Assembly: GCA_037179385.1 (NCBI GenBank)
Contig: CM074196.1
Coordinates: 29,657,986-29,721,985, forward strand
Source of the DNA: Holothuria scabra
Lineage: Eukaryota > Echinodermata > Holothuroidea > Aspidochirotida > Holothuriidae
Direction of reading: 5' to 3'
DNA: 64,000 nucleotides
Shown one piece after another: positions 11,536 to 23,891 of the stretch (position 1 is the first letter of the stretch; each line of letters starts with the position of its first letter). Below the pieces are notes generated by a model. The model was given only the letters and a program-made list of their open reading frames with translations. It had not been told where the DNA came from and ran no database searches. Made by a program: the position numbers and the translations under genes.

Positions 11536-14053
11536 TTGTGTCCAGAGAGATTTGAGTGTGGGACACAAATCACATTGTAGATTACAGGATCTATAGGGCA
11601 ACAGAAAAAGTCAGTTGGTATGGAGCATAAAAGTCAGAAAACATGCTTCACACATGATAGGAAATGTGAGTCCCTTTGTCTTTTTCTCAGTCGAAGCAGT
11701 ACTTATTTTTTTTTGGGGGGGGGGGGTGTATCAGGGGGCAAGTGAAGAATCGGTAGAAGAAATTTGGTGGTACTCTGAATTCCTATCTGATTTACAATTC
11801 TGGGATTTATAATAATTCGGGGAATTAATGAAGGTCAGAAGAGCATCATTTTAGCATGACTATTGGTTAGCAAAAGTCAGTTCAGATTGTATCTGTCCCT
11901 TGCCAACCTTTGTCACTACAATTCACCCTGTACTTCAAAAAATGGTTTTCTGCATCATTTAACTTTTACATGAAAAAAAATTGCAGGTCTCTATTGATAC
12001 TACAAGGAGTAGATTTCTTATAAACTTTAAAAGTTTGTGTCCCTGTGGCCTGTGTCCATTGGAAAGCTTTAGAATATTGTGAAACAAAATGATACTTCCT
12101 GGAATTACAGTATGCTTTGCAAAGCATTTGCCATTATGCTTGGATAGTGTGTGGCTGAGGGTTTACCTCAAAATGTACTTTGCACAAAGTTTAACCTGTA
12201 CAGTAAATAATATTGTAATTTCTTAAAGTTGCAGTTCATGCAGGAAAGTTCACAGCCTCTGCATGTACTCTACATAAATGTTGGTTCCATTAGCATCTAA
12301 ATATCCATCATTAGCGATGATTTTGGATATAACATTACAAAGATGCAAGCTGCCCTGAATATCACTTTGGAACACAAATCTAGTAAATTCATATACTGAA
12401 ATCTCAAGATATTGTAGATGTCTGATTTGAATGGAAACTTTTTCACACTGAGTCGATTTATTTCTCCTTTTACATGTGAAAATTAATTCTTTGCTTAAAC
12501 TTCCCCTTTAAATTAGTTGCCCACTTTTATGAGGACAGAAGTTTTGCACTGTGCCAAAATGATGTCAGCAGCACCTATGTGAAATGAATACCTTATGTAC
12601 AGTATGGGTCTTCCTTTTAACAGGAAAGCGATAGAGTGAATCATGTGTCTCACATACTTAGAAATAATTACTCACTTCACCATATCAGACTTCAAATGTA
12701 AACAAAACACTGATCCCTTCAGTTCCTGCTTGAGTATTTCCTTAAAATTCAAAATTTAAGTTGCTAGATTCATCCCTAATGACAGAGTCTTGCAAGTTTT
12801 AGTAACAGGCCAGCTTTGATAAAATTTGTGTGGTACTGTGACATAGCTTGCTACTATACCCACTTACTACAGAATGGCATAAAAATGACGAAAAACCATG
12901 CCATCAGAAGACATATACAGATTGATATTTTAGAATTTACACTAATCACATGACTGCTTAGGTGCATATTTAGTAAGAAGCATAGTTTATACTCACAAAT
13001 TTTACCAGCAGAGTTTGAATAAAATTGTTTTTGATTTCCTTAAAGGTAAAGAGCAGTCCCCCCAAACTTATTTTGAAGAAAAAGCTAAATAGCTCAATTT
13101 TTATCTTTTTTCTCTTCAAAGTTTCTGTAATTACATTTTATAACTTTATTAAATATTGCATATTCAAGGTAAACCAAGCAGTAATTTCAGGTAAATTTCA
13201 CATTTGAAGAGAAAAAACAATTGTCACATGACTCCCAACAGCCAATCATGAAACTGGACAGTCTACTACACTTCTTCAATTTGGGATGACTGCATGCCCT
13301 TTTTAAGCATAATGTTAGTTTTTGTGCAGTTGGTAAATTAGGTGCCAAGTTGGGCCAGTTACATTGCAGGAAACCTTGAAGTGAAGCTTATAGTGTAAAT
13401 ATTGGCTTGGCAATATTTACTGTATTGTTGCCTTACAACCTGGAGCTTTTCTTTCCCTCATTTGTTATAATTTTATTGACTTACCAGGAAAGATTAATTG
13501 GCAAATAAAAGGATTTACATGACCTCTCATCAAGAACACAGGAAGAATGAGACCAAACTATTAAAATGCAAATTAGAAGGTAGGAATAAAAGAATGCTGC
13601 ATCTATCTAAAGTTATTCAGTGAATGGCATGTCCTGAAATATGGTAACAGCCAGTACATCTAAGTTAGTACAGTATTGATAGTAGAGGTCAAGAGAAAAG
13701 AAGGTTATATTGCAAAGTGTAGAGGTAATACTGTAATTGTTACAGTAGGTGTTTAACCAATGAATGGCTCATGACATGGTTACTTGTCACAATCTGGCCA
13801 ATCCTATTGTCATGTAGAAAGGTCAAAAAGGGAAAATGTCAGAAAGACCACGGTATTCAGTATTGTGCAGTACAGAGCAGTACATGTAGCACTGAACCCA
13901 TTGTAAGAAAACAGAGATTACAGTATGTCATCATGGTTTGGCAAGGAAGTATGAAAGGGGATCAAACATCCCGCAAAACTTATTGTGGTATAACAGCTAA
14001 ATCTCATCAATTCCCTAACATTTCTCTTAGAAGTACTGTATAACACATGATAT
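11536..14053. other. 2.5 kb non-coding stretch with one dispersed repeat
   Basis: No gene recognised. There is a T-run/G-run junction at about 11709-11726. Bases 12363-12512 are a diverged copy of 58882-59030. A block near 13219-13275 (AGCCAATCATGAAACTGGAC) recurs at about 37766-37815. Confidence 0.5.
12363..12512. repeat. dispersed repeat, pairs with 58882-59030
   Basis: Shares in the same order CACTTTGGAACACAAATC, TGATTTGAATGG and a CTCCTTTT-ACATGTGAAAA-type segment with the second copy, and both end in a CCCTTTTAAA-like sequence. Unclassified. Confidence 0.6.
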
Positions 14054-14102
14054 TAAGCTTTCACGGTAAACCGGTTATATTACCGATACCGGTAATAACC
14101 GG

Positions 14103-14441
14103 TTACGGTTCGGTTCGATTATTGCCTTGAAGAATAATCGAAAAATCGAAAAAATCGGTTATATCGTAGGAATCGAAAATAATTGTGAACAATTGTGAAA
14201 TAATCGTAAAAATGTAAGTTACAGCACTATCTCGTCCTAGTTGACAGTACAACTCATTGGCGGCGGGATCCTTTGTGTTTCCATGAGAGTATAGATCATT
14301 TACGATGTGTTTTGCAGGGTCACCGGTGTGATCGCGCACCATCATATTACCTGTCCAAAATCTACTACCCAAATCTTTGAAAATATCGCATGCAAAAAGA
14401 ATCACTTCATTTACATGATTCCCCCGATAATGGACTAACAT
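14103..14441 (-). other. unrecognised 112-codon open frame inside the 14054-18594 element
   Basis: This minus-strand frame begins MLVHYRGNHVNEV and contains WTGNMMVRDHTGDPAKHIV and KDPAANELY. I recognise no domain, and there is no zinc finger, DDE or hAT dimerisation signature. Its 3' part overlaps the subterminal CCGGTTAT motifs, which argues against a conserved protein. It could be a remnant of captured host sequence or a chance frame. Low confidence that it is coding. Confidence 0.15.
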
Positions 14442-15185
14442 TTTTGGCCAATTTGTTAAGCGTTCTCCTAGTCTGAGAATGAAGAGAGTCCTTAGAAATT
14501 ATGTTTAAGTTGGAGAGTTGTTTGCACTTCGTTTTCTGAAGTTGAAATTTTCATCGGCGTGCGGCCCGAATTTGCTATCGCCACGTAGTGTGCTACAATA
14601 CTGCTCACATGTGTGTTCGCAGCAATATGTACATCACTTCTTGCACGCAAGCTGTCTGACAGTGATTAATAGTAACGTTTTACGCAGAAACTTGCAGATA
14701 TCACCCCGCCCAGCTTGCAAAGACAGTGCCCGTAACGTTCGGAGCCTAGCATGTGTGCGGTCTTTCATTTCATACGGTATGCAACCTCGAGTAAAATGAC
14801 AAAAAAAAAACACAACTCGAAAATTACACAATGATTAAGCGTGTCACTTGTACCCAAATCAACACTTTGCCGCTATGTGTAAAGTACTAAAATATCACTG
14901 TAATGACACCGAAAATATTCACGATTTTTTAGAAAGGCCATTACATACACGTTTGGTAGACCCAGAGTGGCATTCGTGCATACTACGAATGTTACGAATG
15001 AAAGCTATGTCAGCATGCCCGGATGTCAACACGAGACTAGCTGCGTAAGAACGTTAATAGCCGTTTAGTGATATAGGCATTGGAGAATAGAATTTTTCTT
15101 ACTTGGCTCTAGTGACTCTTTTCTGTTAAGATTGTCATTTTTTATTTGAAACAAAAGAGATGATACAACCTTGTGACATGTGAAG

Positions 15186-17002
15186 TAAAGTGTAGCGGTA
15201 TTGCCTACGAAAAATATCGATATATAGGTCCGAAAATACCGATAATACCGGTAATATCGGTATTTTCGCAAAATAGGTAAACACACTTTATGTGTATAGG
15301 AACGAAGTTCGAAGGTTATTCCTTGCCCCATAATCAATATACGAGACAAACAAAGGTTCGCAATTTCATGTTGATCGGCAAAAATCAATTAAATGTGTAC
15401 AAAGAGGAAAGATGAATGAATATTTTTTTTTATTAGAATGTGTGTTAGCCTTACTTCTCTCTCTTTCATTTTATTTGTCACGGGATTCCCGCCCAACTCT
15501 CCTAAATTGCCCGCAAACATAATTAGTGGCAGCTTTTCCCATACAGGCCTGTCGGCCCTCGCAGTCAATTCAAACAGCAATAAACACTAGAGCTCTGACA
15601 GCATATTTGCAAAGTTTCTCTGATACCTAAAATACCGACCGATATTCTGGATATCAAATATATGCTTCGGTATTATAGTCAACTAGTTGAAAGAAGTCGG
15701 TATCACATCACTTAAGTGACCTCTCTCTGTCAACTGCCTGATCGGCAGTGATCGAACCCGCACTTCAAATATTATTCCACAAGTCCGATCCTACGAACAC
15801 TGCACTGTTTGTTGTCAAAATCCAGGTACCATGCACTCTGTTGCATCGTAGCAGCTCTTTAGCTGCTCTGCACTGTTGCCTTTTCCAGGTCCGCGATGTA
15901 AAAGCTTTCCCATATATTTGAAATCTCATCTTCTACGCGCCAATGTTTTACACAGTTTGCCCCGTCCTAGTTCCAATGACCTTTTTTAAACGGCAATGCA
16001 AAATATTGCGGGCTAAAAAACTTGCAAAATTCGATCAAAGAAATAAATTACTTATGGAACTCTGTATCAAAAATCCCCCTGTATCAAAGTGGGCAGATCC
16101 AGCCAAGGTTATGTGCTAGGAATGCACAGCCTGTTCGACCACGTGTTTGCATGTTTGCACATGTACAGTGTATACATTTACGTTGTGTAGTACATGCAGC
16201 AAATTCTCCGGCTAACGAAGGATTGAGTTGCTATACTAAACCTGCATTGACTTAAACGTACACTGTAGTAGCCTGCGGTGGATTCCCACATCTAACTTGT
16301 GCGAAAGAATTTTGCAAAAATGTTACGTTCTTTTCGCCCTTCGTGGACACATCGTGAAGGCTTTACAGTACCGTTTGAATTTCACCTAATAGTAAGACTA
16401 ATTGATATGTAAAAGAAATTGACTTGTTAAGTTTTGAAACGCAGGTATTTGCAGTCAAAAATATTTTTGGAAAACATTGGTTGAATCGATAGGCCCATGA
16501 ACTTGGACACTCTTATTCCGCCATTACGTATATACCGGCGTACTGTACACAGACACTGCCGATGTACGTAAACAAGTGCATTGAACTACAGTATTCCACT
16601 GTGCAGATAATTGAGTATACAGCACGAGCTGAGCTGTAGACCGTCAATACATACACAGCACATGAACGAATAGCTCTGTGACTGGAAAGGTCACGGAGAG
16701 GTGAACCTAAACATCTCGTAGCTCTCAAGTCTACTCTACTCATTGAAAACTCTTAGTTTATTGGTGGTTCGGTATCGGTATTTTCTCATATCTGTCATGA
16801 GTCACTGCTGTTAATCATCAGTATTTGTGTTGAGTGTCTATATTTTGGTTGAATCGGTATTTCAGTGAGTAGGGGAATATCGGTATTACTTCTATATATA
16901 GATTTTACTATATACCCATATTTTTGAAAACTCATATCGACAATATCACTAAGGTGGAAATACCGACTAAAACCGGTAATATAGATATACCGCTACACTT
17001 TA
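15186..17002. mobile_element. inner hAT-like element, 1817 bp, perfect TIR and TSD
   Basis: Perfect 16-bp terminal inverted repeats TAAAGTGTAGCGGTAT and ATACCGCTACACTTTA, with the perfect octamer ATGTGAAG duplicated at 15178-15185 and 17003-17010. Subterminal CGGTATT/AATACCG motifs cluster at 15190-15270, 15625-15700, 16765-16890 and 16955-16990. No transposase recognised. It lies wholly inside the 14054-18594 element, so it inserted later. The two elements share the end layout TAA...GGTA, suggesting related transposases. Confidence 0.9.
15740..15803 (-). repeat. tRNA-like SINE fragment
   Basis: The minus strand contains GGGTTCGATCACTG, close to the polymerase III B box, preceded by CAGTGTTCGTAGGATCGGAC, which resembles an A-box region, at tRNA-like spacing. 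Probably a SINE head or tRNA pseudogene carried in the inner element. Confidence 0.4.
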
Positions 17003-17582
17003 ATGTGAAGTATTATTGAACTTGTGAATGTGATCTCGGAAAATATCATGGATGTACTATGGAACATGCCTAACAAAATGTTTTCATGTTTTAGTCACCA
17101 TAACACCGGGTATGGCGATTAGGTACCTAGTTCCTATTTTTGTACCCGTGCAAATACTAATACAATTTATACAATATGAGCTGTAATGCGCAGCTTCCAA
17201 GTTTTCGGTCAAGCGATCTGTACTGTGCAGATAGGGTCCTACAAAATCTACTGCCTGCATTTATTGGCTATTTTATCTTACAGTATTTTTTGGGGCTCAA
17301 AGTCATTTTGGTCCGCTGGTACAGCCGAAGTTTCTGTCAACAAGCCGTCTCGAAATTATCCATACGTAATGCTTTTTCTAATTCGTTGTAACTCAAATAC
17401 CATCGGGCATATCACAGTAATTTGATTGATTTTAACATATGTATTCTACCTTAAAGTCCCTGCCATTTATTTATTAAGGAAGCGCATCGGGCTGTTTCAT
17501 TAACAAAATTCTAATATTTATAAAAAGGACAAAGATTTGGGAATCCCTACATCGATCGCCTAGAAGAACGCTCAGTGTAAAG

Positions 17583-17667
17583 ACGTCACATCAACTGACA
17601 CGCAATTAACCAATCAGAACACAAGTGCAATTGTATTCTCTGTTCGGTAGCAATCCTCATTTATAAA
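17583..17667 (+). promoter_or_regulatory. promoter-like cluster inside the outer element
   Basis: A CRE-like GACGTCA (17582-17588), a CCAATCAG box (17610-17617) and a TATAAA (17662-17667) occur in consistent order and spacing, followed by CpG-rich sequence (TCGCTCGCGATAGCTTCGCG). No downstream open frame is evident, so a promoter role is inferred from motifs alone. Confidence 0.3.
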
Positions 17668-17769
17668 CGGTAGTATGTACACAACATCTCTCACAATCGC
17701 TCGCGATAGCTTCGCGAAAAGATCGAGGGTGAATGTGTGGCTTACGGTAGTACATTATACAGGAAGTTG

Positions 17770-17792
17770 CCACGTGGCCAAAAGCCACGTGG
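17770..17792. repeat. perfect hairpin of two CACGTG boxes
   Basis: CCACGTGGC and GCCACGTGG are inverted repeats separated by CAAAA, each containing the E-box/G-box palindrome CACGTG. Confidence 0.6.
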
Positions 17793-18602
17793 AAGCAAGC
17801 TGTACATAAATGTATGTACTTATTTGCATTACATTCGTGGCTAACTGGAGTGCACCACTTGCGTTATTTTAGTATGGCTTATACTACCGTCCCTACGGAC
17901 ATGCGTAGTTTCGTCGATCCCTGATGTTGAAATCGGGCGACCCGTGTAAATCCCGATGGTCCATGTAACTCTCATTGAAAAGTTTCAGAATGATCGTTGA
18001 ATGACAGCAAGCATAATTTTAGGACTACAAACGAATAATGAAGGGATATAACACTTTGGTGTACAGCAGGTTCTACCGTTAAAGTTCAATGCTTTTGTTT
18101 TATTAGCCAAGCAAAAAATTTTAGGGCTCAGTTTGTAGTAGAGCAGACCCGCGCACGTAGGGGAAAAACACGGACAATAAGCGCAGTCGGATTGTTGGCG
18201 GGTTAAGCACTGATGGAGAGCTAGCCAGCGGGAGGGCCAGGGTGGGGATTATAAACAAAAAATTCAGTTTCCGTTCCTGATTTCCATACATTGCGGGCAC
18301 ATATTTCATGAACATTGTGTGAAGTTTATATAGCTGAGCCCGAGAGCATAAATAAAAAGGGTTCTTTGCTTTTGATAAATTGTAGTATAATTAGCAGTCA
18401 AGTACCGCAACTGAGGCATCCAGTTCCGCTGGCTTACGGATACATAGATGTACGTAACTTGCTTGCTACAGCACATATGTCAACTTAGGAACTTAATGTA
18501 ATATGTGCGGGGAAAAAACCGGTTATAATCGAAGTACGATTATTAGACGTCCGATTATACCGGTTATGTTTTTTTGGAATACCGTGAAAGCTTACATGAT
18601 AT

Positions 18603-20308
18603 TTTAGAATCTTCAGTAAAGCAAGAACATCTGATTCTTGATAAATTTCACAAGTCAGTAAGAAAAATGTTGCTCATTATTCTCAGGAGCTGTTCATGAA
18701 ATAAGACATCTTACTGCAATAATCCAAATTGAGGTGTCTGTACTGAATAAATTTCACCTTTAAATTTTGATTTTGGAACTTTACCTTTATATTGTATGTT
18801 TGTACTACTCATCCCATCATTTTGCTTCCAGGTGCATATTAACACAAAGACAATATTGCACATAGCTCTTTAACCCTCCAGACTCTAATGTACACGTCAC
18901 AGTTGAATGTCAGCAAAAGTGCTTAAAGTACTACTGTGCACTATACATTATGTGGAAAAGCACTTAAAGAAAAACATTCATGTGGTAAATTACTGTATGC
19001 AAAAAAATTCTCAAATTTCCTTAGATTCAAAATGGTAGACATTTCAATATGAGGCAGTTCAGTAGCTCTTTTCTCTCTTTAAAAAATAAAACATTTGCAA
19101 ATTAAAAATGTAAAAGTATGTCTTTTAGGAATAATTTGTTGATTCAAACTTAAAATTTTGAAAGATGCAACACACATAGCTAGTATATTTAGGATTTAAA
19201 GCCTTCATTCATTGGTTAGACTGATTCGATTATAGATAGTAAAGATTTAGAAGGAGAGAAGAGGGAATCTGGTGTCAGATGCAATTAATGAGAAGGGGAG
19301 GGGGTCGTGACTGCTTTCATCATGAAACTTTTCTTGACTTGTCACTCTTATTTTCTCTATTTAGTTTAGTTTAGTATTTAGTACTTAGTCAAGTACAGTA
19401 TTACCCTTTTGTTAAGGAGGACATAAAAGAAATCATTGGAATTAGATATTATTTGACATTTTTCAAGTAATAATATTTCAGGAGATGTGGTGATGTCTGT
19501 AAAACCTTGGCAAAATGAAAACTGATGTCATTGGAGTTGATACTGTACATCCATACTTTGTTGGTTGATTTGTTGAAAGGAGAGGGTTGAAGTGTTTCAC
19601 CAGATATGCCCAACATCGTTTGGATGGAACGGAAAAATGAGAGGTGTATCGTCAAAGTTAAAATGATTAGAAATGCATACCTCTTCAATTAGAGTAGCAG
19701 ATGTATTGCATCCTACATGATAGATTCCTTTAATTAAAGGTGTAGCCTGTGTTCAATGAAATATGGCTGGTCTACTCAAAGCAACAATATTCTGAAATAA
19801 GAGATCAGATGGAAATTTTTGTATTACTCTGGGTGACATTCTTGAGATATTTTACAGCAGTATGTACGTTTAATGTTTACATAGATTTACACTAGATCTG
19901 GATGTGACCTGCATAGAGTCAGAAAGTCAGAAATGTAACATTCATTGAAAATCAAATTTGAAGTGTAAAGGCAGATCAGATCTCTTCCTCATCATCTGAC
20001 TTTGATCCTGGTATGAAGGGAGGTTCAAACCCTGCCCAGGCAATCAAAACTTTTATGGATATTCTAGGATCAATTTTTTCTCTAGATAAACATTACATGT
20101 AAGTCATTTGTAGGTCTTTCTGCTGAAACACTCGTACATGCATGGAGATTGACAAAAGCATACAAGAAAAGAAAATGAACTGTAATCAAACCAAAAATGT
20201 TGCACATCAGATCTGGATTTATGTGAAGTGTAAATACATTGTACAGTAAATGTATGACCAAAATGATCCCGTTCTCCCTTGTATGGACCTTTCATTCAGA
20301 CCTGCCAT
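18603..20308. other. 1.7 kb non-coding stretch, no gene seen
   Basis: AT-rich, no gene or recognisable element. Confidence 0.5.
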
Positions 20309-20380
20309 CCCCTTCCCCCTTTCCCCTTCTCCCCTTTCCCCTTCCCCTTTCCCCTTCTCCCCTTTCCCCTTCCCCCTCCC
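20309..20380 (+). repeat. pyrimidine microsatellite (CCCCTT-type)
   Basis: About 70 bases of nearly pure C and T with CCCCTTTCCCCTTCTCCCCT-like units. A polypurine/polypyrimidine tract of this kind can form triplex DNA; that is general knowledge, not seen here. Confidence 0.85.
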
Positions 20381-21777
20381 AAAAGAAACATACAACTGTA
20401 TTGATAAAAAATGAAAGGTGCTGTATCATCCATCTGTGTTGCAACTGTTGACAGTGCAATGGAATATTGAATTGAAGCAGGATATCCTATACAAATTATT
20501 GAAGTAAATGCCTACTAGCGCATTTCAATTTGCGTTGTTTACATAAATTCTAGTAGACAATCATTATACTTCCTGTTTAGTTTTGGCAATGCATGCACAA
20601 ATTTAAACATAATGAAGGTGGATGAATGTGGAATGGATATAATAACAAGTGAAATATGTTTATAAAATGAAATGTTTGTGAGTCTTGTTAGGTTAACAGA
20701 TTTAACAGCTAGTTATAAATAGCAGCCATATTGTAGATCTAACTTATTTAGACATAAATGCTTTTCCTCATTGATGCATTTGATGTAAATTCTTCTCAGA
20801 TAATGAATAGTCATGTTGATGTCACAGGAATGGGTGGAGCTTTTGTGGTGTACAGTCACCTCAAACATTGGTAGTCATGAGTGCTGTACAGTAGATCTCC
20901 TTACAAAACAGTATGTTAATTAAAGACATCTCAAGTATGTGGCTACTACATTCATCTTTTTCTCCAAGTTCATTGGCACTGTTTGGATAAATGATTGATT
21001 TGTTCAAACATATTTCTTGACAGTATGGAAGCTGGCACCCTGGAATCTTCATTTGAAGGCCTCAGCAGATATGATAATAGCTAAATAGCAGTTTAAAGAC
21101 AAACCAGCATGAATATTGTTAGAGCAGGCTCTACAGAGTAGTAAATCACTGGTATTAAAAATTTACCACTCTGTGCAGTGTGTTAAGCACAAAGCATCAT
21201 GTACTGTATGTGGTGTGATTGTCCTCCAGGATAGTGGATCCGTGACATAAAGTTCTGCAAAGCCTCGGTTTATTGCCCTACGAACACCTGTCTCTGTATT
21301 ATTCCTCCTTTGCTACGGGAATGCAATATTTCCTCTGAAACCTAGTATTCTTAATGTTATAATTCACATCTTGGGGACAGAATGTACTGAAACTTTCAAG
21401 TACATAGAAAGTGCAAGTGATGCTGTACAGTACGTACTTCATTGTTAATGTTCTGTGATGTGGAGAGGAAATGGTTTTGAGTGTCACTGAAAATAAAACA
21501 AAGATGTATTTGATATTATTGCTTCTGAAGTCTTTTTTGAGCAGATAGGGTTAATAATATGGAGATCGCCTCCACTCGGTACTTAACATCATGTTGTGAC
21601 ATTTGCACACATTACTGTACAGGATTACTATGCTATATTTTTATATGAGGGCACTTAGCTCTTTCCCCAGAATTTTGGGTGCACATTTTCCCTTTAAATC
21701 GTATTTCGTTTTGTTCCTACTTACTTCTAATACAACTACCATTTGACAACCATGGTTTTCTTGCTTTATTGGGAGTA
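20381..21777. other. 1.4 kb non-coding stretch, no gene seen
   Basis: No gene or element recognised. Confidence 0.5.
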
Positions 21778-21972
21778 CAGTAGATGCTGTGTAATCTAGT
21801 CACTAGATTAGTGACTCGAGTAACCAGTTTTCAAACTTTTTAGGGACTTGAGTCGAGTCATTGACTCCAGTCACGGTACTATTTCAGTGGGGAAATTGCT
21901 CCTGAATTCTGATAAGTCACTATCATTTTGAGAGGAAGTGACTCGAGTTGTGACTTGTTACAACACTGCTGT
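21778..21972. mobile_element. probable hAT-like MITE with TGACTCGAGT motifs
   Basis: Inverted-repeat ends, GATGCTGTGTAATCTAGTCAC on the left and GTGACTTGTTACAACACTGC on the right, with repeated GTGACTCGAGT/ACTCGAGTCA words inside. The flanks do not give a clean duplication, so boundaries are approximate. Confidence 0.45.
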
Positions 21973-22114
21973 ACACTGCAGTAAGCGGGACTATACATCT
22001 TATGCATTGACCACACACTCATGTTGTCCTTGAAGGAAAAACTATGGAAGACGTGGCCGCACGGGTAAGAATTTGCCCTGCACGTATAGCACATTATACA
22101 TTTGTGTTGACAAA

Positions 22115-22475
22115 TCAGCAGTCTGCATTTGTTTGTTTGTTTTGCCGCAATGGAGGGGGTACTTTCTGCTCTGTGACATCATATGCATAAGGTCTACTCA
22201 GTAGTTGTGGTACTGTAAATATAGGTAGCTGGTCAAAATGTGTGGCGAAACGAGCCTCTAGCTTATGAAATTTAGGTACAAAATGAGAAATTAAGGGGCA
22301 GAAAAATGAATAAAAAGAAATCAATAAAGTAGACCAAAATCAGTTGGTTCACACTTTCTTAGACCAAGACATTCCACAATATACAGTATGTACAGTGTAT
22401 GCTTCTATGACAGAGAGAGGGTGTTTTCACTTAAGTATTTTGTCAACGTCTTCCTGTAAATCTGATGTTGTGCTT
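22115..22475. other. non-coding stretch, no gene seen
   Basis: No gene or element recognised. Confidence 0.45.
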
Positions 22476-22900
22476 TGCTAGAAGAGGTCCAAGTCCAGAC
22501 CATGCAATTACACTCGCATTATTTTGGAGCTAATCTGCTCCTTTTGTGCGGAAACTGTGGAGCAAATCTATTTCGCTCCTACTTACCTTCCCTATTACTT
22601 CTACTGGACAGTCCCATTTACCGCGGCACTCTCACTGACAATGTTGAATCCTACCTCCAACTAGGTGGAGCTATCCCAAATCCCAGCTACCTCGATAGGA
22701 ACTCGCCCTTGTTTCATTGTCAGCGGAATGCTCAACATCATCTTTCTGGACTTCTTTTTTCTTTTGGGATTTCTCCTACCTTTTCGCTCCAAGGATCGAT
22801 CCTTTTAGCCTCCGGCAGAAGGGAAGGTTTCCCTCTTTTCGATTAGGAAAGTTCATGAGTATATTTTTATTTTTTAGGGAGTTTTCCTCCCTAGTTCTTT
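22476..22900 (+). other. compositionally distinct T/C-rich block, possible retroelement fragment
   Basis: A 123-codon plus-strand frame (22475-22846) runs through sequence visibly richer in C and T than its neighbours, including ATCCTACCTCCAACTAGGTG and a palindromic GGTGGAGC/GCTATCCC area. The translation (residues such as LQLGGAIPNPSYLDRNSPLF) matches no family that I recognise. It ends in T-rich sequence before the TM1 copy at 22998. It may be an untranslated or LTR part of a retroelement. Confidence 0.25.
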
Positions 22901-22997
22901 AGGTTAGGTAAGTAGGGCTCATAGATTCACAAAACAAGATAGGTTTTGGGAAATTTGTTAGGTTATTAGACCACAGGACCCTGTTTTTTGGGGTTAC

Positions 22998-23301
22998 TTA
23001 AAGGTACAGTTCTCTCACCCCAAACAGTACCAATTCTTCTAACCTTCTTATTTAGGCCCCTCCCACAATTGTATGAAATTCATCCTCATCCAGACACAAT
23101 CTCAGTTTATTACTTCAAGGTGAGTACAGAAAAACTCAATTTATATAATCAAAACACTCTCAGTACCGTTAATGCTGTGTAATAAAAGCTTTGGTGCTCT
23201 GCATTGTTTGAATTAGCTGTCAATCAAAGAGCTGAGCCAATTGAGAATTTCAGTACCCACATACCAATACTGCAGTTTGGGGTGAGAGGTTTGGCCCTTA
23301 A
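22998..23301 (+). repeat. TM1 MITE copy E, full length
   Basis: TTAA at 22998-23001 and 23298-23301. Ends AAAGGTACAGTTCTCTCACC and GGTGAGAGGTTTGGCCC are inverted repeats. The interior is collinear with the 8503 copy. Confidence 0.85.
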
Positions 23302-23757
23302 TTATGAGGTGCATACATAGATCCCTACCAGAAGAGTTTGATGCTACCTCCTCCATGTGGCCTTGAGAAGGATGCTTCATATAGTAACAATTTGCTGTGA
23401 TCCACCATTAGATGTTCCTCATTACTCTTCCACCCAAATTTGACTCACTCCTGACAGGTTTATTGGGGAAATTTTCCATAGTTTTGAAGTTTACAGTCTA
23501 CTAGGAATGTCAGCTTTGTGTATCATTATTACTTTGTCAGTACTTATGTGTCTCCCCTTAGACCTTTGCCCACTTCTTCATGAGGTCTTGTGGTGCAGGC
23601 TTTTGGGGGTTTTAGGCTTTCCTGTCAAGGCTGGGGGTTAAAGAAGAACTCCCAAATCCTGGAAAGTCTTGAGTACAGTTGTTGGGCCAGCTCTCTAACT
23701 CCAGTAGTGGTGTCTCCCAATTCCTGTATGCAGGCTCTTTACGTGGGGATGCATGCA
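23302..23757. other. non-coding stretch, no gene seen
   Basis: No gene or element recognised. Confidence 0.5.
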
Positions 23758-23891
23758 CACTGTTTAACAAGAAATTTCCTAACTGGCTAACTTTAACCCT
23801 AATCCCTACCCTAATCTCTAACCCTAACAAAGAATACAATCGATACAATACAATGGCAACAGCCAATCAAGAAACACCTTGTTAAACAGTG
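23758..23891. mobile_element. 134-bp inverted-repeat MITE enclosing telomere-like repeats
   Basis: Perfect 14-bp terminal inverted repeats CACTGTTTAACAAG and CTTGTTAAACAGTG. Between them, 23790-23829 is a run of degenerate CCCTAA units (TAACCCTAATCCCTACCCTA and onward). No clear target duplication. Confidence 0.65.

Larger units (their letters stand above)
14054..18594. mobile_element. outer hAT-like element, 4.5 kb, containing a second element
   Basis: Perfect 15-bp terminal inverted repeats TAAGCTTTCACGGTA and TACCGTGAAAGCTTA, bounded by the 8-bp direct repeat CATGATAT at 14046-14053 and 18595-18602. Just inside both ends are dense ACCGGTTAT/CCGATA motifs (14070-14110 and 18515-18570), typical of subterminal repeats. 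A 1.8 kb element at 15186-17002 is nested inside, leaving about 2.7 kb of its own. I see no hAT transposase signature; the longest frame (14103-14441, minus, 112 codons) is unrecognised. The interior is richer in CpG than the surroundings. Class assignment rests on the TSD length and end structure. Confidence 0.85.
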
